Of a stretch of 22,038 nt of DNA, positions 7,417 through 14,987 are shown piece after piece. The notes beneath the pieces are model-generated. The model saw nothing but the letters and a program-made list of their open reading frames with translations. It was not told where the DNA came from and made no database searches. The DNA comes from Polyangiaceae bacterium (GTDB lineage: Bacteria > Myxococcota > Polyangia > Polyangiales > Polyangiaceae). The translations under genes and the position numbers were made by a program. Within the stretch, counting starts at the first letter, position 1. The number at the start of each line of letters is the position of its first letter. The stretch lies in assembly GCA_025936205.1 (NCBI GenBank), contig JAICTU010000095.1, forward strand, positions 1 through 22,038. Direction: 5' to 3'.

Positions 7417-8939
7417 GCCGCTGGACCGTGGCGCTGTCGCTCGCGCTCTTGCTGCCGGCCTGCGGCAGCCGCGCGGCCCTCTCCGTGCTCGGAGACGAGC
7501 CGCATCCGAGCCACGCTCCCGCCGGGCACGTGCACTTTCCGAGCATCGCGGAGACGGCAGCCGTCGCGGAGCCCGGAACGGGGCCAGGGTCGCGCCCTCG
7601 TGACAACGGCTTCGGGCCGGTGCCCCGTGAATGCGAGCTCGCGGTCCCTTCGCTGGACAGCGTTCTCTCCAACATCCAGGCGGATGTCCTCGCGCACCCC
7701 GCCGGTGACCGCCCCTTTCTGCGCTATGTCAGCGCCGGCTTCTCTTATCCGACCTGGTGCATCGAGGACACGCCCGTCAACGTGGTGGCAGACGCCATGC
7801 CGCTCCTGCTCAACTCCCTGTCGCTGACCCGGAGCGCCGCCACAGCTGAACCCCTCGCCGGCAACGCGGCGGCGCTGCTGCGCATCGATCTGCGCGAGAT
7901 GGGCTGGGAACGCCCGCTCCAGATCGGCGAGCAGCACTACAGCAACGGCTGGGAAGCCCTGAGCGCCAACGCCACCGAGGCCGTCAGCCTGCGCGGGCCC
8001 GAGGCGGACGCGCTGTGGCAAGAGCTCGGCACCCGCACCCCGCTGCTCCAGGCGCATGACTTGATGCACGCGGCGCTCGCAGCCGGTGTCTACTACGCGC
8101 TGCTGGACGCGCCTCCGACCCTGGCCCAGCTGCGCGCCGCCCTGGGTATACCGCCGCAGCTCGAGAGTGCGCCCAACGCGTACTGGCGTGCGATCACCAC
8201 CCAATCCCGCATCTCGCGGCAGGATCGCGTCGTGCTCCGTTACCGGGGAGCCGTGGATGCCCCGCTCTTCTGGCACACGCTCGATTGGCTGCCGCACGCC
8301 GCATCCGGCAGCGCTTTTGCGGACCCTCTCGCGCGCGCGGCGGACGAGAGCGCGATCCTGTACACGCTGCCCAACGGCATGCCTGCATACTTTCTCGCCG
8401 CCGCCGATGGCAGTCGCCTGGACGAGTCCAGCGTGCTCCTGGACGCGAGCGAGGACGACTTCGTCCCGCACACGGCCCCCTCTTGCATGCGCTGCCACGC
8501 GGACGGCGGCGTGATTCCCGTCGTGGATGAGCTGCGCGCCTATGCCGCCACCGATCCCAACCGGCGCTTCAACGGGCGAGAGCTGGGGGTGCTCGCCGAG
8601 GTCTACCCGTCTCAACAGGACCTCGACACGCTGTTCGAGGCCGACCGCCGTCGCGTGGAGGCCGCGCAGGCGCGGCTCGGGGTGCCCACGCCCAGCAACG
8701 GCTCACCGCTCGTCGAATTGCTCAGCGCGTATACTCGGGATCTGGAGCCCGTGACCGCGGCCGCCGAGCTGTTCGTGAGTCGAGCGGAGCTGGAGCGCCG
8801 CCGCGGCGAGCTGCCCGGTCCGCTGCGCGTCGTCCTCAGCGTGGGCAGCATCGGCCGCCCCAGCTTCAACGAGAGCTACGGCGCGGCGCTGTGCGCGCTG
8901 TCGTCGACCAGCAGAAACCAGCCCGTGGATTGCCCCTGA
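7413..8939 (+). CDS. Secreted lipoprotein with one CXXCH haem motif (cytochrome-like), copy 2
   Basis: This 508-residue paralogue of the preceding gene is in the same order and orientation. Its lipoprotein signal is SLALLLPAC (Cys17). Shared blocks include RPFLRYVS, RIDLREMGW, QDRVVLRYRG and TLPNGMPAYF. The haem-binding motif is C358-M-R-C-H362, and the protein ends in a tail like that of copy 1 (CALSST...PVDCP). I chose GTG 7413, which overlaps the upstream stop as GTGA and implies translational coupling. GTG 7407 is two codons upstream. The pair probably works as two subunits or redox-variant copies of one envelope system, but no enzyme partner is nearby. The gene converges on the propeller lipoprotein gene with 19 bases between stops. 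Confidence 0.82.
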   Translation: MSRWTVALSLALLLPACGSRAALSVLGDEPHPSHAPAGHVHFPSIAETAAVAEPGTGPGSRPRDNGFGPVPRECELAVPSLDSVLSNIQADVLAHPAGDRPFLRYVSAGFSYPTWCIEDTPVNVVADAMPLLLNSLSLTRSAATAEPLAGNAAALLRIDLREMGWERPLQIGEQHYSNGWEALSANATEAVSLRGPEADALWQELGTRTPLLQAHDLMHAALAAGVYYALLDAPPTLAQLRAALGIPPQLESAPNAYWRAITTQSRISRQDRVVLRYRGAVDAPLFWHTLDWLPHAASGSAFADPLARAADESAILYTLPNGMPAYFLAAADGSRLDESSVLLDASEDDFVPHTAPSCMRCHADGGVIPVVDELRAYAATDPNRRFNGRELGVLAEVYPSQQDLDTLFEADRRRVEAAQARLGVPTPSNGSPLVELLSAYTRDLEPVTAAAELFVSRAELERRRGELPGPLRVVLSVGSIGRPSFNESYGAALCALSSTSRNQPVDCP

Positions 8940-8958
8940 CGCTCAGGCGCGTCCCCGC

Positions 8959-10536
8959 TCACTGCGGCTCGGGATAGCGAGCGCGCAGGTCTGCCGCCAG
9001 GCTCGTTCGTTCGTTCGTCGACATGTCCATCGGGTAACCCTCGACGACCCAGAACTGGCGGGTCGCGGCCCAGTCGAAGCAGCTGCCCGCCTCGAGATAG
9101 CCATAGAGGTCCCAGATGGTTGCATTCGCCGGATCCGCAACGGCCTCGCGGCTCTCCGGCCACTTGAAAAACGGCGGCTCGCCGCGCTCTTCCAGAAACG
9201 TCGAAACCTCGTCCGCGGCCTTCGCGCTCGTAGAGGGAAGGACTTGCCCGCCGACAACTACGCCTGTCGACTCGTAGTCCGCGTAGATGGCGCCTTGCAC
9301 ATGCACCTTGACCCCGATGATTTGCGGGGTCGGATTGGCCAGGTCCTGGCGCGTCGCCTCGCGGCTCGGATCGGCCAGCGTGAGCCCAAACGGTTGGGCA
9401 CGCCAGGGGAACTCCACCTCTGGATCGAACGGTCGAATTCTGGCCAGCTGCCTCATGGCCGCTCCCACCAGCCTGGAGACGCTGTCGCTGCTCGCGAGGT
9501 ACAGCGAGCCATCCGGACCGATCGCGCCGATCGGCGCCTGCGTGAGGGACAGCGGCTGACTTTCTGCCACCTGCCCTGCTTCAATCCAGCGCACCGCCGA
9601 ATCGCTCACGGTGATCAGGCGGCCGCGCGCATCGAAACCGATTTGCTCGCTAGACGCAGGCGAGGCATCCAGGAGCAGGGGCTCGCGCTCCAGACTGGTG
9701 CCGTTCCAGCGCAGGCGCTCGCTGTCAGAATAAAGAACGTCCTGCCTGGCATCATAATGGATCAGGTTCACGTCCGGAGCCAGAGGCCCTGCCCATGCGC
9801 TCCCCGACCAGCGATACAGACCCGTGCCCGTAGCAACCCAGAGGCTGCCGCCCCCTCCTGCCGCAATGGCATTCACACCGGGATCCGGTACATCGATCCG
9901 AGGGCCGAGCGTGGGATAGACCTGCCGCGTCCAGACGCGCGAGAACTCCTCGAAGGGCTCGCTGCCCGTGACCCAAGCAGTGCCGTCGCGGCTCACACTG
10001 AAGAGCGGGCTGCCGAGGTCGTACACGGTGCGGAACGCGCCGTCTTCGATCACGACCAGCGGCTCGTGGGGGCTGAATGCCCAGACCCGATTGCTGCCGT
10101 CCACTGACAGCTGCAACGGACCCTGGGGCAGCGGCGAATCGATCCACGTGTAGCGGTGGATCTCGCTACCTTTGACGGCAAACAGGCCTTCACAGGCGCT
10201 CAACCAGACCACGCCGGTCTCGTCCACCAGCATCTGGTTGGCGGAACTGAGAGACAGTTCGGGCAGCACGCGGCCCTCGCTCGGCAGTGGGGTCTGAGAC
10301 GAGGCCGCGACCTCGGAGCCGCTCCCGTCAGAGGCCAAGGGGGTTCCCGAAGCATCGACACAGTAACCCTGCTCGCCGCAGTAAGCCCCGCTCGCGACCG
10401 CGCCGCAGTCGGCGTCCTGTTCGCAATTCAGCCAATTCGACGAGCTCGAGGTCCGCGGACTGCTGGCCCTGCCGCAGCCCAGAGCAGCCAGCAACAGCGC
10501 GACGCCCAGCCCGTTCCGCTCACTCCGCTTCCACAT
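8959..10536 (-). CDS. Propeller-like surface lipoprotein of module A
   Basis: This is about 525 residues. A signal peptide ends at LLLAALGC (Cys21, an approximate lipobox with Ala at -3). A cysteine cluster follows (about 37-61: C..DADCG....YC....YCVD), resembling the N-terminal motif of the two leucine-rich-repeat lipoproteins in module B. Residues about 95-390 contain repeated short strands typical of beta-propellers or two-component-regulator-type propeller repeats: DETGVVWLSACEGLFAV, DGSNRVWAFS, RDGTAWVTGSE, GGGGSLWVATGTGLYRW and GPDGSLYLAS. The C-terminal 140 residues match nothing I recognise. The ATG at 10536 lies inside the last 17 bases of the HTH gene, so translation is probably coupled; ATG 10548 is an alternative. 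It is likely an outer-surface binding protein with an unknown ligand. Confidence 0.75.
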   Translation of the reverse strand: MWKRSERNGLGVALLLAALGCGRASSPRTSSSSNWLNCEQDADCGAVASGAYCGEQGYCVDASGTPLASDGSGSEVAASSQTPLPSEGRVLPELSLSSANQMLVDETGVVWLSACEGLFAVKGSEIHRYTWIDSPLPQGPLQLSVDGSNRVWAFSPHEPLVVIEDGAFRTVYDLGSPLFSVSRDGTAWVTGSEPFEEFSRVWTRQVYPTLGPRIDVPDPGVNAIAAGGGGSLWVATGTGLYRWSGSAWAGPLAPDVNLIHYDARQDVLYSDSERLRWNGTSLEREPLLLDASPASSEQIGFDARGRLITVSDSAVRWIEAGQVAESQPLSLTQAPIGAIGPDGSLYLASSDSVSRLVGAAMRQLARIRPFDPEVEFPWRAQPFGLTLADPSREATRQDLANPTPQIIGVKVHVQGAIYADYESTGVVVGGQVLPSTSAKAADEVSTFLEERGEPPFFKWPESREAVADPANATIWDLYGYLEAGSCFDWAATRQFWVVEGYPMDMSTNERTSLAADLRARYPEPQ

Positions 10537-11530
10537 CTCGAGTCTCATCGAACTGCTCACTTTCGCCGGACCCGCAGGCCCGGACATACTGCCCCAGATA
10601 CACCACGACCTGCTCGGCGGGCTCCGCGCCGGGCGTGCCGGCGTTGACCGCGTCGATGCGCTCGCGCAGACCTTCCAGCTCGCCACGCACTCGCTTCAGC
10701 GTCGACTTGGCTTCAGCTTCCAGCGGATGTCCCGGCCATACGTCGAGCGACCATGTGGATCCACCGACGGTATCTGCCGTGCCCGCGGCGCGCGCCCCGC
10801 CGCGCAGCTTCATGCTCACGGCGCTCACCAGGGCCTGATAGTGATCCAGCACCGCGGCCTCCCAGCCCTTGGCGGCCCCGCACGGCACATCGAAGCGCTC
10901 GCTGCGATAGCGCTCGCCTTCGCGCAGCACCTTGCCTTCGGCGATCAGCTCGGCCAGCGCTCGCTGCACGCTCTCGCCGCTGATGTGCGACTGGGCGCTG
11001 ATCTGCTCCGCCGTGATCGGCCCTTGCCGGTACGCGCTCAACCAGACCAGGTAGCGGTTGGCCTCCTCGCGTCCCTCGGGATCGAGGAAGTCCGCCTCGT
11101 TGGCAAAGCGATACACGGCACTCTGCGCGCGGCCGGAACGATAGGCGAGCCCGGACTGCACGAGGTCGTTCAGGACCCCGGAGACGATCTCGGTGTCGTC
11201 GTGCGCAAAACGCTCGAGGATGCGCGCCGTGGTGACGGGCTCGTGCTGCTGCACGAACTCCAGCACCGCCTCCCAGACCGTCTTGCCGGCGAAGCTCTTG
11301 CTCTGCTCGAGCGACTGGACCCGGCGATGGTAGGTGCGCAGGCCCATACCGAACATGTCCGCGATCACCTTCTTCTTGAGGCCCTGCGCGGACAGCTCGC
11401 GCGTCAACCCCAGGAAGACATCGTCGGCCACGCGGGCCAGCGGCGCCCGCACGCCGCCCGCCGTGGCCAGCTGCGCGATGAACACCATGGTTTGCTGGAC
11501 GATCGTGTTGATGAGCAGCTGCGAGTTCAC
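10520..11530 (-). CDS. Multi-HTH putative transcriptional regulator of module A
   Basis: This 336-residue soluble protein begins with a conserved helical stretch (residues 1-45, with IAQLATAGGVRAPLA). A Fis-like helix-turn-helix follows at about 51-74 (KKKVIADMFGMGLRTYHRR). Two winged-helix-like segments lie at about 85-142 and 158-212. The C-terminal domain (about 221-297) carries GWEAAVLDHYQALV and VGGSTWSLDVWPGHPLE, a motif I cannot assign to a named family. It is a clear paralogue of the gene at 18614-19633. By eye about 60% of the first 75 residues are identical. The start is GTG 11530 with GGA 7 bases upstream. Its end overlaps the propeller lipoprotein start by 17 bases. A regulator of the adjacent surface genes is the simplest reading. 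It is inferred from the HTH and the context and has no direct evidence. Confidence 0.78.
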   Translation of the reverse strand: MNSQLLINTIVQQTMVFIAQLATAGGVRAPLARVADDVFLGLTRELSAQGLKKKVIADMFGMGLRTYHRRVQSLEQSKSFAGKTVWEAVLEFVQQHEPVTTARILERFAHDDTEIVSGVLNDLVQSGLAYRSGRAQSAVYRFANEADFLDPEGREEANRYLVWLSAYRQGPITAEQISAQSHISGESVQRALAELIAEGKVLREGERYRSERFDVPCGAAKGWEAAVLDHYQALVSAVSMKLRGGARAAGTADTVGGSTWSLDVWPGHPLEAEAKSTLKRVRGELEGLRERIDAVNAGTPGAEPAEQVVVYLGQYVRACGSGESEQFDETRDVEAE

Positions 11531-11708
11531 GCTGATTCCAGGCCTGCGACGCCCTCCGGAACACCCGGCGCCTCGATGAAGGCAGCTTGGAATGGCGCGC
11601 CCTCCGTCGCCAGTGACAGAGTTGTCCGGGTGTCTGCCACCCAGCAGGGACGGATTGCAGGCCGGGCGAATTTCTTGGGCTCGCCGCTGCGCATCGTCGA
11701 GCGACGCC

Positions 11709-11750
11709 AGGATGTGCCCCGCCCACGTTGGCGCGGGGTGGGCACATCCT
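11709..11750 (-). terminator. Long hairpin between the leucine-rich-repeat gene and HTH gene of module A
   Basis: Perfect 11-base arms (AGGATGTGCCC at 11709-11719 and GGGCACATCCT at 11740-11750) enclose 20 bases that can pair further (CGCC with GGCG). It begins about 40 bases past the stop of the upstream gene and lies about 180 bases before the HTH start. No T-run follows on the minus strand. It may terminate or attenuate read-through into the regulator, or be an operator. The whole 261-base gap shows no credible gene. Confidence 0.5.
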
Positions 11751-11791
11751 GAAGGCTTCCGGCGTGTGCAACGCCGAGCCCTTTTCCGGCG

Positions 11792-13882
11792 TCAGTCCCG
11801 GAGCGTCGGTCCGCAGTCGAACGCGTCGCTGCCCGCGGCGCAATCGCCCAGCAGCTCGTCGCACACGCCGTCACCCAGCCAGGGGCAGCTGGCGAGCTGC
11901 GCGGGCCCCGACAGGTTCGAGACGATCTTCACGCTGCTCGCGCCAGGCAGCTGCCGGAGCGCCGTCAGCGCCGTATCGTCCAGGCCAGCGTTGGCATGGA
12001 TCGCCAGCACGTCGGCCTGCTGGAGCTCGGGCAACGGCAGCTCGACCAGGCGGGGATTTCTCTCCACCGCCAGCGACTGGACCGATTGCAGCGTGCTGAG
12101 CCCCGAGAGGCTGGTCAAGGCCGTGTTGCCGCTGACCAGCACTCCGCTCGCCCGCGCGACGCCCGGCAACCCCGGGCCCGTTTGCAGGACGGGATTGTCC
12201 ACGACCTGCAGGTCGAACGAGCAACTCCCGCAGTCGGCGTTGGCAAAGACCGGCAAACGCAGCAGCGCACCGTTGCCGGCGACGATGAGCTGCTGCAGCC
12301 CGCTCACGCCACTCAGCGCGTCGACCTGTTCGAGCCGGGGGTTGTCGTGCAGGCTCAGGGCCCGGAGCGTATCCAGCTGAGCCAGCGCATCCAGGTTCTC
12401 GACGTCGGTCGCGGTCAACGACAAGCTACCGAGCGAAGTCAGTGGAGCAAACGCCTGCAGGTCGCGCAGCTCCGGACAGTTCTGGAACACCAGGTCTGCG
12501 CGTGGCGCGAGCTGAGGCAGCCCGGCCGGAGCACTCACCCGCTGGACATCGGAGAAGGCCAGCGTACTGCTAATGCTCCCTCGCTCGAGACCGCTGAGCT
12601 CGAGCTCGATCATGCCGCTCAGGTACAGCTCGCCGATCGCGGCGCTGCCGAGCCCCTCGAGGGAGGCCAGCGCCGGCGACCCCGTCAGCGAGAGCCGGTC
12701 CGCGGACGTCAAGTGCGCGAGTCCCTGGACGCTCACCAGCGAGCTGCTGCCGTAGAAGGCCAGCTCGCTGGCGTGCTCGAGGGCGTCGAGCCCGGACAGA
12801 TCGGTGAGCGAGCTCTGTCCCAGAAGTTGCAGGGTGCCGACCTGCTGCAGACCGCTCAGGCCATCCAGGCTGCGCAGCTCCGAGACACCCTCGCCCGAGC
12901 TGATGCTGATGGTTTGTGCGCTGTGCAGCCCCTGCAGACCGCTCAGGCTGAGCAACCCCTGGTTGTCCGCCAGCACGAGCTCGATCAGGCTCTCGGGCAT
13001 CTGGCCTCCCTCCAGGGACACGAGGGATGGGTTGCGCTGGAGCCGCAGGGACGAGAGCGCGCTCGCGTCGCCGAGCCCGTCGAGCCGGGTGAGCGCCGAG
13101 CCCTCGATCTCCAGCTGCGAGAGCGCGATGCCGCTCAGGCCCGCCAGATCGAGCAGCGGGCAATTCGTGGAGCGGAGTACCGCCGTCGCATCGAGCTGCT
13201 GGAGACCGGCCAGGCTCTGCAGGTCCGGATTGTCTTGCAACACGATGCCGAGCACGCTCTCCAGCGCTCCCAGGCCGCGCAAGCTCGAGAGCCCCGTGCA
13301 CTGTACGATCTCGAGCGCTCCGGTGCGTCCGCCGGAGCGGGCGTCGACGGGCACGGAGTACAAGGGCGAGGTCTCGGCGCCGATGTGCTTCAAGCGTGCG
13401 AGCGGCTCCAGATCGCTCAGCGAGAGCCCCTGCAGCCGCAGGTGGGTGGTCTCTTCCAGCGCAATGAAGCCGGCGAGCGGGTTGGCGGCTTGTTGTCCGC
13501 GAACCGTCGTGGCCGCGCCGTACACCTCCACGCCGCCGTTCACGTCGCGCAGGGACGAGAGCGGCGCCTCGTCGATGCCCGGGAAGATGCGCAGCACGAG
13601 CGAACCGTCGATCCGCTCGCAGCCGCTCAGGCGATCGAGCTCGGTCTGATTGTCGATGTCGATCGAGTCGGGGTAGACACCATCCGGACAGTACTGGCCG
13701 CCGCGAGCCGCCGTGCCCTCGGCAACGGGCGCCATTCCGGGTCCGTCGCTGGACTCGCCGGGCTCGGTCTGCTCCGTGTCCGTGACCGCTGGCGCTTCGT
13801 GCGAGCCGGATTTCGCTGCGCCGCCGCAGGCCAGGCTCGGAGTCAACAGCGCCACCTGCAACCACCGCTGCGTCCGCTTCAT
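11792..13882 (-). CDS. Leucine-rich-repeat (receptor-L-domain-like) surface lipoprotein of module A
   Basis: This 696-residue lipoprotein has signal peptide MKRTQRWLQVALLTPSLAC (Cys19). A low-complexity acidic linker with one Cys follows (20-65). The remaining ectodomain is a continuous array of about 22-26-residue leucine-rich repeats of receptor-L type, for example LSSLRGLGALESVLGIVLQD, NPDLQSLAGLQQLD and SGLDALEHASELAFYGSSS. The C-terminus has a four-cysteine module, CPW..DGVCDE...DCAAGSD..DC, somewhat like a Lin12/Notch repeat and shared with the other leucine-rich-repeat proteins here. It lacks the N-terminal DSESHFLGC motif of the module B proteins. It should sit on the outer surface and bind protein or glycan. 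The frame is open upstream to 13978, but ATG 13882 gives the signal peptide. The 139 bases upstream presumably hold its promoter. Confidence 0.85.
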   Translation of the reverse strand: MKRTQRWLQVALLTPSLACGGAAKSGSHEAPAVTDTEQTEPGESSDGPGMAPVAEGTAARGGQYCPDGVYPDSIDIDNQTELDRLSGCERIDGSLVLRIFPGIDEAPLSSLRDVNGGVEVYGAATTVRGQQAANPLAGFIALEETTHLRLQGLSLSDLEPLARLKHIGAETSPLYSVPVDARSGGRTGALEIVQCTGLSSLRGLGALESVLGIVLQDNPDLQSLAGLQQLDATAVLRSTNCPLLDLAGLSGIALSQLEIEGSALTRLDGLGDASALSSLRLQRNPSLVSLEGGQMPESLIELVLADNQGLLSLSGLQGLHSAQTISISSGEGVSELRSLDGLSGLQQVGTLQLLGQSSLTDLSGLDALEHASELAFYGSSSLVSVQGLAHLTSADRLSLTGSPALASLEGLGSAAIGELYLSGMIELELSGLERGSISSTLAFSDVQRVSAPAGLPQLAPRADLVFQNCPELRDLQAFAPLTSLGSLSLTATDVENLDALAQLDTLRALSLHDNPRLEQVDALSGVSGLQQLIVAGNGALLRLPVFANADCGSCSFDLQVVDNPVLQTGPGLPGVARASGVLVSGNTALTSLSGLSTLQSVQSLAVERNPRLVELPLPELQQADVLAIHANAGLDDTALTALRQLPGASSVKIVSNLSGPAQLASCPWLGDGVCDELLGDCAAGSDAFDCGPTLRD

Positions 13883-14021
13883 GGGCGTTAGCCTGGCCCA
13901 AGGCCCCCGCGGCCGCCAGGCGATACCGGAGGGAAAATCGGCCGCCGCTCGCGCGAAAACCGCCAAAAAAGCGCGCACGGGTGACGGATTCAGGAGCGCC
14001 GCGACACACGCCGGCGCGGCC

Positions 14022-14831
14022 TCAATGCGCGCGCGCCAGCGCCAATCCGATCTCGAACAAGATCAACAGCACGATCGCCAGCTCCAGGAGCACCAGCCGG
14101 CGATCCCGCGCCACATCCAGCACCAGCTCCAGCGCTTCCTGGATGCTGCGCAGCTTGAGCTCCAGCGACTGGTAACGATCTGCCAGGTCGAACTCCGCGC
14201 GCAGCTCTTCGTAGATGCGATCGATGCCGGGGTCGTCCCAGGTCTCGTCGGGCTTGTCGAGCAGGTGCAACACCGAGAGCACCTCATTGCGCGCGCCGAT
14301 GGCGGCGCCGATGAAGCGATGCAGCGGGCGGGTCAGGATCGGCACGGTGCCGCGCAGCTCGAGCTGTTCCACCAGGCGATCGGTGCGCCCGAACATCTCC
14401 TCCACGATGCGCTCGTAGTACTCCATGGCGGCGCTCTGTCCGACGGTCATGGCGATCACTGCGGCGCGCTCCGGCGTGACCCCGTCGAGCGTGAGCACGT
14501 CCTGGGCGACGCGCGGGGCCGATCGCGCGTCTTCGCGCACCGTGAACTCCTCCTTGATCACGGTCGAGGTCAGCTTGGGTTGCGCGGAGCGCAGGCGCGC
14601 GATCTGCTGGTCCCGCTCCTGCGGCGGTACGTCGTGAAAGACGACCGCCCCGAACGGGTAGATGAACGTCTGGCCCCCGGCCGAGTGGGGCACGCGCAGC
14701 TCGTGGCTGGTGCGCGTGGCGGTGGGGTACAGGAGCGCGATCTCCCGGAGCGCGATGTTTTCTACGAATGCGACGGCATGGAAGGTATGGACCCGGATCG
14801 CCCCGGCGGGGTCAGCCTGCATTGGCCCCAC
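14022..14831 (-). CDS. RMD1/YagE-family (DUF155) protein with C-terminal membrane anchor
   Basis: This 269-residue protein matches the RMD1/DUF155 family. It has an N-terminal region with FIYPFGAVVFHDV, then TSTVIKEEFTV and a helical segment AVIAMTVGQSAAMEYYERIVEEMF. An acidic coiled helix rich in Glu/Leu follows (RYQSLELKLRSIQEALELVLDV, broken here to key residues R-Y-Q-S-L-E). The protein ends with one transmembrane helix at about 245-264 (LLELAIVLLILFEIGLAL). Yeast RMD1 relatives are mitochondrial or meiotic proteins, and the bacterial role is unknown. The start is GTG 14831 with GAGGTGG a few bases upstream; ATG 14822 (Met4) is an alternative. It is divergent from nadC with 156 bases between, and about 139 bases upstream of the module A lipoprotein on the same strand. 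Confidence 0.83.
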   Translation of the reverse strand: MGPMQADPAGAIRVHTFHAVAFVENIALREIALLYPTATRTSHELRVPHSAGGQTFIYPFGAVVFHDVPPQERDQQIARLRSAQPKLTSTVIKEEFTVREDARSAPRVAQDVLTLDGVTPERAAVIAMTVGQSAAMEYYERIVEEMFGRTDRLVEQLELRGTVPILTRPLHRFIGAAIGARNEVLSVLHLLDKPDETWDDPGIDRIYEELRAEFDLADRYQSLELKLRSIQEALELVLDVARDRRLVLLELAIVLLILFEIGLALARAH

Positions 14832-14950
14832 TCTACCACCTCGGCGGTAGGGCTCCGCATTTCTGCGGGAATCCAGAGCTCCAGCCAGTTACTGAACGTT
14901 TCTTCGCGGCCCGTTTCGCGCCTGGCGACCGGTCCCGCCTCGCGAGCCAC

Positions 14951-14980
14951 TTCAAATGGCCTCGAGACCTGGCCTAAACT
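14951..14980 (+). promoter_or_regulatory. Possible sigma-70-like promoter of nadC-birA
   Basis: TTCAAA (14951-14956) and TAAACT (14975-14980) are separated by 18 bases and each matches four of six consensus positions. The start of transcription would fall at about 14987-14988, on the nadC start codon itself. That predicts a leaderless or nearly leaderless transcript, consistent with AGGAG touching the ATG with no spacing. This is a weak call made by eye. Confidence 0.3.
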
Positions 14981-14987
14981 GCAGGAG

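Noticed and set aside
11996..13891. 631-codon plus-strand open frame opposite the leucine-rich-repeat gene (and 12570-14009 on the minus strand)
   Set aside because: Both are shadows caused by the repetitive GC-rich repeats. The true frame has a lipobox, repeats and a cysteine cap.
13950..13985. GCGCG...GCGCGC hairpin with A-runs as a terminator of the RMD1 gene
   Set aside because: The stem is only 5-6 pairs and the T-run would lie in the loop, so it does not fit an intrinsic terminator.
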